A stretch of 64,000 nt of DNA. Source: Halomonas fontilapidosi (GTDB taxonomy: Bacteria; Pseudomonadota; Gammaproteobacteria; Pseudomonadales; Halomonadaceae). Below, in pieces: positions 1 to 7,845 of this stretch. The notes under the pieces are model-generated. The model saw nothing but the letters and a program-made list of their open reading frames with translations. It searched no databases and was not told the origin of the DNA. The translations under genes and the position numbers were made by a program. Within the stretch, counting starts at the first letter, position 1. Each line of letters opens with the position of its first letter. The stretch spans positions 1 to 64,000 of the forward strand of contig NZ_JACHXQ010000003.1 of assembly GCF_014192285.1 (NCBI RefSeq). Reading direction: 5' to 3'.

Positions 1-94
1 GTTGTCGGAGATCTCGTAGCGTCCTGCCATGGGTCACCTATACTGCTTCGGCATCGACGACATTAGCAGATTCGACTTTTCGGACAAAACCTAG
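1..94 (-). mobile_element. End of an IS5-like insertion sequence with transposase N-terminus
   Basis: On the minus strand an ATG at 30 opens a frame reading MAGRYEISDN before the window edge. This resembles the N-terminus of IS5-family transposases. About 60 bases separate that start from a CTAG at 91-94, which is of the kind IS5-type elements use as target and would be the insertion boundary. The outermost bases read from the outside as GGTTTTGTCCGAAAAGTC and would be the terminal inverted repeat. Immediately right of CTAG the reading frame of a DUF2939 gene begins without a start. The family call rests on ten residues, and the other IS end lies outside the window. Confidence 0.5.
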
Positions 95-408
95 GCGCCG
101 GCCTTGGCAACATGCTTGTCGGTGGCATGATCGACGCCTACATAACACCATCTGGCGTGATCGCCATGATGGAAGGTGGAAGTCCAGCTCCCCAAGGCAC
201 TTTCCCCGCCTCGAAAGACCCTGACACTTCAGCCGGCAATAGTGGATCGAATGCCGAACCGTTCAGCAATGCCGACTTGGGCTATGAGGACTGGAATCGT
301 TTCCACGTCGATGCGCTGACTGACAAAGGTGAAGTCATCACCTTTGTCCTCCAGCGACGCGGGCTCTCCTGGAAGCTGACCAACGTGCTTGTACCGCTGG
401 ACATGTAA
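67..408 (+). pseudogene. DUF2939 family protein, 3' fragment cut by the IS element
   Basis: The frame is open from 67 and first offers an ATG at 112, but sequence typical of the DUF2939 C-terminal region already begins before that ATG (GAGLGNMLVGGMIDAY). The end of the product keeps the usual DUF2939 finish, RRGLSWKLTNVLVP. The upstream half of the gene is missing: only IS-like sequence lies to the left, with an in-frame TAG at 64-66. The simplest reading is that the IS inserted at about 91-94 and removed the signal or membrane N-terminus. A short 98-residue product from 112 could still be made, but it would lack the family's membrane anchor. Confidence 0.6.
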
Positions 409-548
409 CAGCTACCCCACTTTCAGCATCCATCTTGTGCCCGCGTGCGAATACGTCAAAAATCATCGGACGCACACACGGCAAAGGCGCCCAGCCTGGG
501 GCACCCTTTGATTTCCATTTATTGTTTTTCAAACCGGCAGCCCTTTTT
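409..548. other. Gene-free gap between the DUF2939 remnant and the decayed element
   Basis: No ORF with support is seen here, and no tRNA fold that could act as an attachment site. The stretch is locally AT-richer than its surroundings (about 505-550). It probably contains the left boundary of the decayed element whose genes read leftwards from 2765, but no direct repeat with the right boundary was found by eye. Confidence 0.3.
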
Positions 549-743
549 TTATGGGGACAAGAAATCATCAGACTGGCACCGCGCCAGCTCGTGCTCGACA
601 GCCAGGCGCACGAACTCGCCACGGTTGCGGTGCCTATGGTGCCGCCCTTGGGTCATCAACAGGTCGATGGCCTCCACCACCTCAGCCTCGACGCTCACTA
701 TCAGCCGCACGGGCTCGGCAAGCCGCCGTGGATTCTTGCTCAT
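549..743 (-). CDS. Small ribbon-helix-helix (CopG/Arc-like) DNA-binding protein
   Basis: This 64-residue product has the pattern of a ribbon-helix-helix protein: a beta strand (VRLIVSVEAEVV), a helix, then a second helix ending VRLAVEHELAR. Such proteins often autoregulate or control maintenance of mobile elements. Its start codon overlaps the stop of the preceding frame (TGA at 740-742 within ATGA), so it is translationally coupled to the element genes upstream. No toxin gene is adjacent, so a toxin-antitoxin role is not supported. The gene is the last of the minus-strand element cluster. Confidence 0.55.
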   Translation of the reverse strand: MSKNPRRLAEPVRLIVSVEAEVVEAIDLLMTQGRHHRHRNRGEFVRLAVEHELARCQSDDFLSP

Positions 744-934
744 CGTTCGCCCTCCTCTCCGGTGTCGTGGGTCAGGTCGATAGCGGGCGGCTCCAGATCA
801 AGCTCCGGCAGGCTGTCCAAGTCGATGGCTGGCAGCCTTTCCAGGTCGATGGCGCCCTTTTCTAGTCGGGAAATATCATCACCTCCCATCAGCCGCCGGT
901 AGGCATCCTGGGCGGCCTTTGTGGTGGCGTCGTC
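740..934 (-). pseudogene. In-frame continuation beyond the stop of the upstream element gene
   Basis: The codons after the TGA at 935-937 stay open in the same frame for 64 codons, until a TGA at 740-742. The predicted peptide begins DDATTKAAQDAYRRLMGGDD and ends in repeats built on 'IDL' and 'LDLEPP'. An ATG at 889 could start a 49-residue protein, but its ribosome-binding site is poor. Either the element gene at 935-1618 once ran through to 740 and acquired a nonsense mutation, or this is a separate small gene. The length of open frame and the helical composition favour the first view. Confidence 0.4.
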
Positions 935-1618
935 TCATGGTGTCGCACCTCTCAGCATCGTGTTAGCGGCCCGCCTGCCGGCATTGTCGCGGCGCTGGGC
1001 CTGGGACTCGGCATCAGCAGCCGTCGCCCATGTCTCGACATACTGCAGGGCCAGTTTCGTGGCCTCGGCTTCGGGCCGGGCGGCCAGGTGGTGCAGCAGG
1101 TAACGCCGGTCATCCGGTACCAGCTCGCAGTGGTGGGCGACATAGGCCAGCCAGGGCGGCTCAATGTCGCTTGGGGCTGGCGCCTGGGCTTCGGTGGGGG
1201 CCGGTGGTGCAGGGTAGGCGGGCCAAACGACCTTGGCGGCTTCCAGGGCCTTAGCATTTCTTAGCATCCGGTGGGCCTGCCGGCGGGCGTCCTCAATGTC
1301 GGGCGCCACCTCGAAGGCGTCATCTATTACCGCGACCAGCTCAGCCCGTACCTGCCGGCTCAGGGGTGCCAGCGTCTCTCTCAGGCAGTGCGCCAGCGCC
1401 GGCCCGATGTCGCGGCCTGCATCAGCCAGGGCGGCCAGCAGTGTCTCGACCTCATGCGCCGGGCCTGCCTTGTCCTGCTGTCCCTCCTTTTCGTTGTGTC
1501 CCATGTGTCCTATGTGTCCCAACGGCTCAACCATGCGGGTTTGCGCCGGGACAGGTGCGGGACAGGTGGCCGGGTCAGGTGTCCCAGCGAAGGCGCGGAA
1601 AACGTCATCCAGGCTCAT
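935..1618 (-). CDS. Integrative-element protein of unknown function
   Basis: A 227-residue protein with no catalytic motif I recognise. It has a proline/glutamine/alanine-rich linker near residues 120-150 (PAYPAPPAPTEAQAPAPS) between two charged helical regions, and a His/Met stretch near residue 35 (GHIGHMGHNEKE). Its ATG overlaps the stop of the DUF927 remnant (ATGA at 1615-1618), so both belong to one transcript. This gene order, a DUF927 ATPase followed by an unrecognised Ala/Glu-rich protein and a small DNA-binding protein, fits a replication module of an integrated plasmid or satellite element. The product may be truncated by the TGA at 935-937. Confidence 0.45.
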   Translation of the reverse strand: MSLDDVFRAFAGTPDPATCPAPVPAQTRMVEPLGHIGHMGHNEKEGQQDKAGPAHEVETLLAALADAGRDIGPALAHCLRETLAPLSRQVRAELVAVIDDAFEVAPDIEDARRQAHRMLRNAKALEAAKVVWPAYPAPPAPTEAQAPAPSDIEPPWLAYVAHHCELVPDDRRYLLHHLAARPEAEATKLALQYVETWATAADAESQAQRRDNAGRRAANTMLRGATP

Positions 1619-2765
1619 GCCGGCCCCTCCTCGCTCTCAGCCGGGCGGATCGCGTAGACGCGGCGGCGGGTGCCATTGATCCGCACGCGCACGGACCGGG
1701 CGCCGGTATCGCGCTCGACTATCCAGCCCGCCTGCTCCAGGGCTTCGGTGCCGCGCTTCGGGTCGAATCCGCCCAGCGCCTCGCCCAGCCCCTCGCCGCT
1801 GAATAGGTAGGTCCGGCCCTCGGCATCATCACGCCACCAGCCGGCCCGGTCGCGGACCATGGGGGTATGCGCCGGGTCACCATCGACGCTGCTGAACCGG
1901 GCATCGCCGTGTCGCTCGATGAAGCCGGACAGGTTGGCCAATATCTGCTCATGCTCGGACCTCACGCCCCCTTGCCCGCCGGCCCACGCTTGGAACGCCT
2001 CAACAGCGGCGGCCATGGCCTCGCCTGATTCCCAGCCAACCAGCCCATACTCGGCGGCCAGCTCACCAGCCAGCCCTTTCAGCGCCAGCACCTTGGCGGC
2101 CCGGCCTTGCAGCACGCGGGACGTGGCAAAGCCCGGCACCTGGGCGAAACGGTCCACCTCGCCGGCCAGGTCGCGCTCCTCGCGTACCAGCCGCTCGATG
2201 AACGCCGGCCCAAGGTGGCCATGGTGTCGCGTCACCTCGCTTTTCAGGTGATCCGCGAAGGCGCGGCCATCATCTAGGTGGTGCAGGTGGTCGAAGGCGC
2301 CATGTGCTCGCTTGGCGGGTATATCCAGCAGCCGGACGGCCTGCCCGGCATGGGGACGCTTGCCGGCCTCGCTCATTTGGGCGGCCACGGTACGCTCGCC
2401 GCGACATCCAGCAGCGTCGTCTTGCCGTTGCTCGAATCTCTCATCAGATGGATGCCGGCGGTTTGCCGGTGGCACAGAAACAGCAACGGGCCGGCCAGGG
2501 CGGTGGATACGGCCAGCACCATCAGCGGGTTGCCGCTGCATAGGCGCACTATGTATTGGCAGCAGCTCTCCAGGCTGCCGTCGGTCGCGTACTCATCTTG
2601 GCCGGCCACCTCGCTTTGAAGGGTGATCCGGCGGGCCAGCTCGCATTGGGCGATGGTGCGCCAGGGCATAACGAATACCAACGCCTCCTCGACGCGGTGC
2701 CAGCCCACGCGGGTCGCGGCCACCACCACCTCATCGGGCCGGCATTGGGACGCCCATCGGAGCAC
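1615..2765 (-). pseudogene. DUF927 primase/helicase-type ATPase, internally deleted and frameshifted
   Basis: Two overlapping frames each carry part of one DUF927 protein. The upstream frame (2765 to 2373) has the N-terminal part with a Walker A loop, SSNGKTTLLDVAASV, and then stops at once. The downstream frame (2541 to 1615) resumes near 2400 with MSEAGKRPHAGQAVRLLDIP, which in intact family members lies roughly 100 residues after the Walker A loop, and continues to the C-terminus. The segment that should hold Walker B and the sensor residues is therefore missing and the frame is shifted, so the ATPase is dead. The family's usual N-terminal part is also absent upstream of 2765. DUF927 proteins belong to replication modules of plasmids, phages and integrative elements. 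Confidence 0.65.
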
Positions 2766-2812
2766 CGCTCTGCCTTCTCCGCTCGGACCGCCGGGCCAGG
2801 TCTCGCCCCTCC

Positions 2813-2827
2813 AGTTGCATGCAACTC
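2813..2827. promoter_or_regulatory. Perfect palindrome, probable GntR-family operator (copy 1)
   Basis: AGTTGCATGCAACT at 2813-2826 is a perfect 14-base palindrome. The core TTGCATGCAACTC (2815-2827) recurs exactly at 2878-2890, just before the gntR start. Palindromes of this form are typical binding sites of FCD-type GntR regulators. Its position upstream of the regulator gene suggests autoregulation and control of the catabolic operon that follows. TTGCAT here could also serve as a -35 element, but no convincing -10 element follows. Confidence 0.55.
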
Positions 2828-2877
2828 TAGCCTAAAGTCTAGTGATATGGCGCCCTCTTTCTCTCCTATCTTGCAGA

Positions 2878-2890
2878 TTGCATGCAACTC
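2878..2890. promoter_or_regulatory. Probable GntR-family operator (copy 2)
   Basis: TTGCATGCAACTC repeats the core of the palindrome at 2815-2827 exactly, with a start-to-start spacing of 63 bases, close to six helical turns. That spacing would let two regulator dimers bind the same DNA face. The first possible ATG of gntR (2882) lies inside this site, which argues that translation really begins at the GTG at 2903. Confidence 0.55.
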
Positions 2891-2902
2891 AGGACATCTG
2901 CC

Positions 2903-3622
2903 GTGAGCCAATCCCGACACCTCGATGCCGCCCCCGTCGCCAGAACGGCCACCGCCCAGGTCCACGAGGCGATCAAGCAGCGCATCCTCGATGGCAGCTA
3001 TCGGCCGCACGACTACATCCGCGAGGCAAGCGTCGCCCGTGAGCTCGAGGTAAGCCGCACGCCGGTGCGTGAGGCACTTCGTGAACTGGTCTCCGAGGGC
3101 TGGCTCGAGGCGATCCCCCACCATGGCGCCCGGGTGGTCGCCTGGACGGACAAGGATGCCCGCGAGGTCTTCGAGCTGCGCCTAGTGCTGGAACCCATGG
3201 CGGTGAGGCTGGCCAGCGAGCGCCTGGACCGGGCACGGCTGGAGCACCTGGAGGCATTGGCCGAGCGCATGGAGGCCCTGACCGAGCGCGTCGAGACCGA
3301 CCCCGGCGTGCGCAACGAGATCGCCTTCCTCAACCACGAGTTTCACCGCGAGCTGGTGCTGGCCAGCGACAACCAGCGCCTGGCCAGCGTGCTGGAGAGC
3401 GTGGTGCGCACCTCGGTGATCCGTCGCAACTTCGGCAACTACGACCTCACCAACCTGCGCCGCAGCATGCGCCATCACCGCGAGATCCTCGAGGCCATCG
3501 TTGCCGACAGCCCCGAGTGGGCCGAGCACGTGATGCGCGCCCATCTGCTGGCCGCCCAGGCCCTGCATGTCCGGTCAACCGACGTCCCCGATGGCGCCCC
3601 GCCGGGGAGCTCCTCCCACTGA
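2903..3622 (+). CDS. GntR family transcriptional regulator, FCD subfamily
   Basis: Likely repressor of the CoA-transferase/TRAP/lyase operon that starts 24 bases downstream. The product has an N-terminal winged helix (SRTPVREALRELVSEGWLE is the recognition region) and a C-terminal all-helical FCD ligand domain with the typical FHRELVLASDN and later HHREI and AHLLAAQ histidines that can hold a metal. I place the start at GTG 2903, with AGGA nine bases upstream, giving 239 residues. The upstream ATG at 2882 sits in the operator repeat and has no ribosome-binding site. The inducer is probably the carboxylate or CoA ester handled by the operon (inference from position). Confidence 0.85.
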   Translation: MSQSRHLDAAPVARTATAQVHEAIKQRILDGSYRPHDYIREASVARELEVSRTPVREALRELVSEGWLEAIPHHGARVVAWTDKDAREVFELRLVLEPMAVRLASERLDRARLEHLEALAERMEALTERVETDPGVRNEIAFLNHEFHRELVLASDNQRLASVLESVVRTSVIRRNFGNYDLTNLRRSMRHHREILEAIVADSPEWAEHVMRAHLLAAQALHVRSTDVPDGAPPGSSSH

Positions 3623-3646
3623 CACCCAAGAGGCACCACAACAACA

Positions 3647-4864
3647 ATGACGCCGCACGACACCCACTCCCCGACGCCCCTCAGCGACATCAAGGTCCTC
3701 GAGCTGGGCCAGCTGATTGCCGGACCCTACTGTGGCCAGATACTGGCCGACTTCGGCGCTCAGGTGATCAAGGTCGAGCCGCCCGGCAAGGGCGACGCCA
3801 TGCGCCAGTGGGGCGAGGCCGACCGCGACACCGGCGAACCGCTGTGGTGGAACGTCATCGGCCGCAACAAGCAGTCGCTGACCCTGGACCTGCGCCAGCC
3901 CCGCGGCCAGGCGCTGCTGCGCGAGCTGGCCAGCCAGGCCGACGTCATCATCGAGAACTTCCGCCCCGGCACCATGGAGCGCTGGGGGCTGGGCTTTGAT
4001 GAGCTTTCCCGCCACAACCCGGGCCTGGTGATGGTGCGCGTCACCGGCTTCGGCCAGGACGGCCCCTACGCCTCGCGGGCCGGCTTCGCCTCGGTGTGCG
4101 AGGCCATGGGGGGTCTGCGCCACCTGAGCGGCTACCCGGACCGCCCGCCGGTGCGGGTGGGCATCTCGCTAGGCGATACCCTGGCCGGCCTGCATGCGGC
4201 ACTCGGCACCATGATGGCGCTGCACCAGCGCGACCGCAGCGGCCGCGGCCAGGTGGTCGACAGCAGCATCTTCGAGTCGGTGCTGGCGATGATGGAGAGC
4301 CTGGTCCCGGAGTACGCCCGCGCCGGCAAGGTGCGCGAGCGCAGCGGCAGTTTCCTGCCCAAGATCGCCCCCTCGAACGCCTATCCGGCCCGCGACGGCC
4401 GCGACGTGATCATCGGCGCCAACCAGGACACGGTGTTCCGCCGCCTCTGCGAGGCGATGGGCCAGCCAGGCCTCGCCAACCATCCCGACTACGCCACCCA
4501 CCGCGCCCGCGGCGAGCATCAGGCGGCCATCGACGACCTGGTCGCCGCCTGGACGCGCGAGCACGATGCCCAGCAGGTGGTCGACATCCTGGCCGAGGCC
4601 GGCGTCCCGGCGGGGCTCGTCTACCGCGCCCCGGACATGCTCGAGGACCCGCACTTCCAGGCCCGGGAGTCGATCGTCGAAGTACCCGATCGCCACGGCC
4701 AGCCGCTGCCCATGCAGAACGTCTTCCCGCGGCTCTCCGACACGCCGGGACGCGTCCGCGAGGTGGGGCCGGCACTCGGTGAGCACACCGAGCAGGTGCT
4801 GACCGGTTGGCTGGGTCTGGCCCCCGAGGCCCTCGACGCCATGCGCGCCGACGGCGTGATCTGA
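3647..4864 (+). CDS. CaiB/BaiF family (class III) CoA-transferase
   Basis: Transfers CoA from a donor such as succinyl-CoA to an organic acid. The 405-residue length is normal for the family. The N-terminal region has the family pattern VLELGQLIAGPYCGQILADFGA, followed by KVEPPGKGD, and Asp177 in GDTLAG matches the catalytic aspartate that forms the acyl-enzyme anhydride. It is the first structural gene after gntR and lies 10 bases before the TRAP permease gene. With an HMG-CoA lyase-type enzyme at the end of the operon, its acid substrate may be 3-hydroxy-3-methylglutarate. The related mammalian glutarate CoA-transferase SUGCT is known to accept that compound. Glutarate- or citramalate-like substrates remain possible. 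Confidence 0.85.
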   Translation: MTPHDTHSPTPLSDIKVLELGQLIAGPYCGQILADFGAQVIKVEPPGKGDAMRQWGEADRDTGEPLWWNVIGRNKQSLTLDLRQPRGQALLRELASQADVIIENFRPGTMERWGLGFDELSRHNPGLVMVRVTGFGQDGPYASRAGFASVCEAMGGLRHLSGYPDRPPVRVGISLGDTLAGLHAALGTMMALHQRDRSGRGQVVDSSIFESVLAMMESLVPEYARAGKVRERSGSFLPKIAPSNAYPARDGRDVIIGANQDTVFRRLCEAMGQPGLANHPDYATHRARGEHQAAIDDLVAAWTREHDAQQVVDILAEAGVPAGLVYRAPDMLEDPHFQARESIVEVPDRHGQPLPMQNVFPRLSDTPGRVREVGPALGEHTEQVLTGWLGLAPEALDAMRADGVI

Positions 4865-4874
4865 GGAGGCGCGC

Positions 4875-6164
4875 ATGGATCCCGTCATCGTGCTGGTCGT
4901 GCTGGTCGTGCTGATCACCATCGGCTTCCCGATCTTCCTGGCCCTCGGCCTCTCCGGCCTGGTCGGGCTCTACATGGCCCGCGGCTCGCTGGCCTTCTTC
5001 TTCGCGCCCTCGTCGCTGTTCGGCCAGCTCAACGCCTTCGAGCTGATCGCCTTGCCGCTGTTCATCCTGATGGGCAATTTCCTGGGCGCCACCCCGGTGG
5101 GGTCGAGCCTGTTCACCGCTGCGGTGCGCTGGCTCAACTGGCTGCGTGGCAGCCTGGCGATCTCCTCGGTGGGCGCCTCGGCGATGTTCGGCGCGGTGTC
5201 GGGGGTGAGCCTCGCTGGCGTCGCCGCGGTGGGCTCCATCGCCGTGCCGCAGATGCTGGCGCGCGGCTATAGCCGTTCGCTCGCCGCCGGTGCCGTGGTA
5301 AGCGCCGGAGCACTCGCCATGCTCATCCCGCCCAGCGTGCCCTTCATCATCTACGGGGCGGTCTCCAGCGTCTCGGTGGCCGATCTGTTCATCGGCGGCA
5401 TCGTGCCCGGCATCGTGCTGGCGCTGGCGCTATCGCTGTTCATCTACCTCCGCGTGCGCCTCAACCCGGCCGAGGCACCGGCCAGCGAGGAGCGCTTCAC
5501 CTGGCGCCAGCGCTGGGCGAGCCTGGCCAACATCTGGCACGCCGCTCTGCTGGTGCTGGCGGTGCTGGGCTCGATCTACTCGGGCCTGGCCACTCCCAGC
5601 GAGGCAGCCGGCATCGGCGCCGCCGGGGCCTTCCTGATCGCCACCCTGGTATTCCGCAGCCTCAGCTGGAAGACGTTCCTGGCAATACTCGCCACCACCG
5701 CCCGGATCAGCGGCGCCATCCTGCTGATCATCGGCTGCGCCAAGATCTTCGGCGACTACCTGAACATGGTGCGGGTCCCGCAGCTGCTCACCGAAGCCCT
5801 CACCGCCACCGGCCTGCCCGCCTGGGCGATCCTGGTGGCGGTGATGCTGCTGCTGATCCTGCTCGGCATGATCGTCGACGCCGTGTCGCTGATCGTGGTG
5901 ACCACTCCGGTGCTGCTGCCGCTGATCATCGCCTTGGGCTATGACCCGCTGTGGTTCGGCATCGTCATGGTGCTCAACCTCGAGATCGCCGTGGTGACAC
6001 CGCCGGTAGGGCTCAACCTCTATGCCCTGCGCGGGGTCTGCCCTGAGCTCTCGATCGAGGAGATCATCCGAAGCGCCCTGCCCTTCGTCGCCGTGCAGTT
6101 CCTCGTGCTGATGCTGTTCGTGTTCTTCCCCGGTATCAGCCTGTGGTTGCCGGGTCTCATGTAG
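4875..6164 (+). CDS. TRAP transporter large permease (DctM family)
   Basis: Inner-membrane, sodium-driven channel subunit of a tripartite periplasmic transporter. The 429-residue protein is almost entirely hydrophobic with about a dozen membrane segments and has the DctM patterns GASAMFGAVSGVSLAGVAAVG and MLIPPSVPFIIYG. A strong GGAGG lies just before the ATG. It is expected to pair with the small permease at 7333-7845 and the binding protein at 6275-7321. The order large permease, binding protein, small permease differs from the usual P-Q-M arrangement. Confidence 0.9.
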   Translation: MDPVIVLVVLVVLITIGFPIFLALGLSGLVGLYMARGSLAFFFAPSSLFGQLNAFELIALPLFILMGNFLGATPVGSSLFTAAVRWLNWLRGSLAISSVGASAMFGAVSGVSLAGVAAVGSIAVPQMLARGYSRSLAAGAVVSAGALAMLIPPSVPFIIYGAVSSVSVADLFIGGIVPGIVLALALSLFIYLRVRLNPAEAPASEERFTWRQRWASLANIWHAALLVLAVLGSIYSGLATPSEAAGIGAAGAFLIATLVFRSLSWKTFLAILATTARISGAILLIIGCAKIFGDYLNMVRVPQLLTEALTATGLPAWAILVAVMLLLILLGMIVDAVSLIVVTTPVLLPLIIALGYDPLWFGIVMVLNLEIAVVTPPVGLNLYALRGVCPELSIEEIIRSALPFVAVQFLVLMLFVFFPGISLWLPGLM

Positions 6165-6274
6165 CCCCGGTGTTTCAACGTCAGTGAAATAAACCGTCTC
6201 AAGCGACCGTCGTCACGGTCCATCGCAACGGCCCATCACAACGGCCCATCACAACAACAAGCAGGAGATTCATC

Positions 6275-7321
6275 ATGACGCTTTCTCGTCGCCAAGTCCT
6301 GAAGTACGGTACCTTCGCCACCGCCGGCGCCACCCTGTTCGGCACCCAGAGTCTGCTGGCGCCCCACAGCCACGCCGCCACCACCCTCACCGGCGTCACC
6401 TACCTGCCCGACTCCTACAAGGCGCTGACATACGGCTCCAATCGCTTCGTGGAGATGCTCAAGGAACAGGGCGGCGACGCCCTCTCGGTGGACTTCTACG
6501 ACTCCGGGCAGCTGCTCAAGGCGGACGAACAGCTGCCGGCGCTGCGCGCGCGCAGCATCGACTTCATGTTCCATACTTTCTCCTACATCACCCGGTCGAT
6601 CCCGATCCTCGGCGTCACCGGCCTGCCCGGGGTGGTGGGCGAGCTCTATCGCCATCCGGAGCGCCTGCGCCAGGGCAGCCCACTCATGACGCTGATCAAC
6701 GAGGTGCTGGCCGAGGAGAACCTCTACATGCTCACCTCCGGAGGCGGCATCCTCGAGCCGGAGTACCTGTGGAGCACCGAGGCGAGCCCGATTCGCCGCC
6801 TCGAGGACGTCCGCGGCAAGAAGGTGCGCATCGTCGGCTTCGAGGCCACCCAGGCCTTCGAGCCCTACAACGTGGGCGCGACCCGCATTCCCTCCTCGGA
6901 GACCTATATGGCCCTGCAGCGGGGCACCGTGGACGCGGGGGTCTTCAATATCTCGACGGTCATCGGCCGCAGCCTCCAGGAGCAGCTCAAGGTCTGCTAC
7001 AAGCTGCCGATCACCGGCTTCTCGGTGGCGCCCTTCATGCTGCGTGACACCTGGGACAACCTCGACGACGACGTCCGTGCCGTGTTGCAGAAGGCCGCCG
7101 ACTGGTATGACGCCAACTTCATCGCGCACTCCAACAACGACATCTACCCCAACGAGTACTGGCCCCAGGTCGAGCAGGCCGGCGTCGAGATCGTCGAGCC
7201 CACCGCCGAGGACATCGAGACCTTCAATGCCGGCGCCCAGGCCGTCTGGGACCACTGGAAGGGCGAGGTCGGCGAGGAGGTCGGCAGTCGCGCCATTGCG
7301 CTGGCCCTGGGCGAGGCCTGA
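6275..7321 (+). CDS. TRAP transporter periplasmic binding protein (DctP), Tat-type signal
   Basis: Captures the solute in the periplasm and passes it to the DctQM permease. The 348-residue protein begins with a twin-arginine signal (SRRQVLKYG near residues 4-12, a hydrophobic core, cleavage expected near HSHAA at about residue 36), so it may be exported folded. The mature part has the DctP-family patterns RLEDVRGKKVRI and the conserved arginine region around 165-185 that usually grips the substrate carboxylate. AGGAG lies ahead of the ATG. The 110-base gap before it contains repeats of CATCACAACGGCC but no clear promoter. The bound solute cannot be read from sequence; a di- or branched carboxylate fits the operon. 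Confidence 0.88.
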   Translation: MTLSRRQVLKYGTFATAGATLFGTQSLLAPHSHAATTLTGVTYLPDSYKALTYGSNRFVEMLKEQGGDALSVDFYDSGQLLKADEQLPALRARSIDFMFHTFSYITRSIPILGVTGLPGVVGELYRHPERLRQGSPLMTLINEVLAEENLYMLTSGGGILEPEYLWSTEASPIRRLEDVRGKKVRIVGFEATQAFEPYNVGATRIPSSETYMALQRGTVDAGVFNISTVIGRSLQEQLKVCYKLPITGFSVAPFMLRDTWDNLDDDVRAVLQKAADWYDANFIAHSNNDIYPNEYWPQVEQAGVEIVEPTAEDIETFNAGAQAVWDHWKGEVGEEVGSRAIALALGEA

Positions 7322-7332
7322 GGGAGAGTGTC

Positions 7333-7845
7333 ATGACGATGACTGCCCTGCGTGGCTGGGACGGACTGCTGGCCGTCCTGCGCTGGACGTCGATGGCGAT
7401 GCTGGTGTTCATGATGGCGTCGATCTGCTACGACGCCATCATGCGCTATGTCTTCACGGCCCCGACCAGCTGGAGTCTGGAGATCAACTCCTTCCTGCTG
7501 GTCTATCTGGCCGTGATCGGCGCCGCCGAGGCCCAACGCCACGACGATCATATCCGCATCACCTACTTCAAGGACAAGCTGCCGTGGCGCGTGCGCGCCG
7601 CCATCGACCTGACCACCGGGCTGCTGGGGATCGCCTTCTGCACCATCATGGTGTGGCGCGGCGGCATCATGGCCCTGCAGGCCTTCGAGTACGGCGAACG
7701 GGTCTCCAGCTCGCTGGGCACTCCCATGGTCTACCCCTATGCGCTGCTGCCGATCGGCTTCGCCGCCCTGGGCCTGCAATTCCTGATTGACGCCCTGGCG
7801 ACCGTGCCACGGCTAGTCGGCACCGCCGACGAGGAGAACACCTGA
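7333..7845 (+). CDS. TRAP transporter small permease (DctQ family)
   Basis: A 170-residue membrane protein with four hydrophobic segments, as expected for the DctQ subunit that stabilises the large permease. The start ATG at 7333 follows GGGAGAG. Its stop codon overlaps the start of the lyase gene by one base (TGATG at 7843-7847), which ties transport and metabolism into one translational unit. The motif SLEINSFLLVYLAVIGAAEA is typical of DctQ proteins. Confidence 0.87.
   Translation: MTMTALRGWDGLLAVLRWTSMAMLVFMMASICYDAIMRYVFTAPTSWSLEINSFLLVYLAVIGAAEAQRHDDHIRITYFKDKLPWRVRAAIDLTTGLLGIAFCTIMVWRGGIMALQAFEYGERVSSSLGTPMVYPYALLPIGFAALGLQFLIDALATVPRLVGTADEENT

Noticed and set aside
549-743. Toxin-antitoxin pair with the ribbon-helix-helix protein
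   Set aside because: No toxin-sized partner gene with a recognisable RelE/ParE-type sequence overlaps it.
935-937. Possible selenocysteine or stop-codon readthrough at the TGA
   Set aside because: No SECIS-like hairpin was found by eye downstream, and the gene belongs to a decayed element, so a nonsense mutation is more likely.
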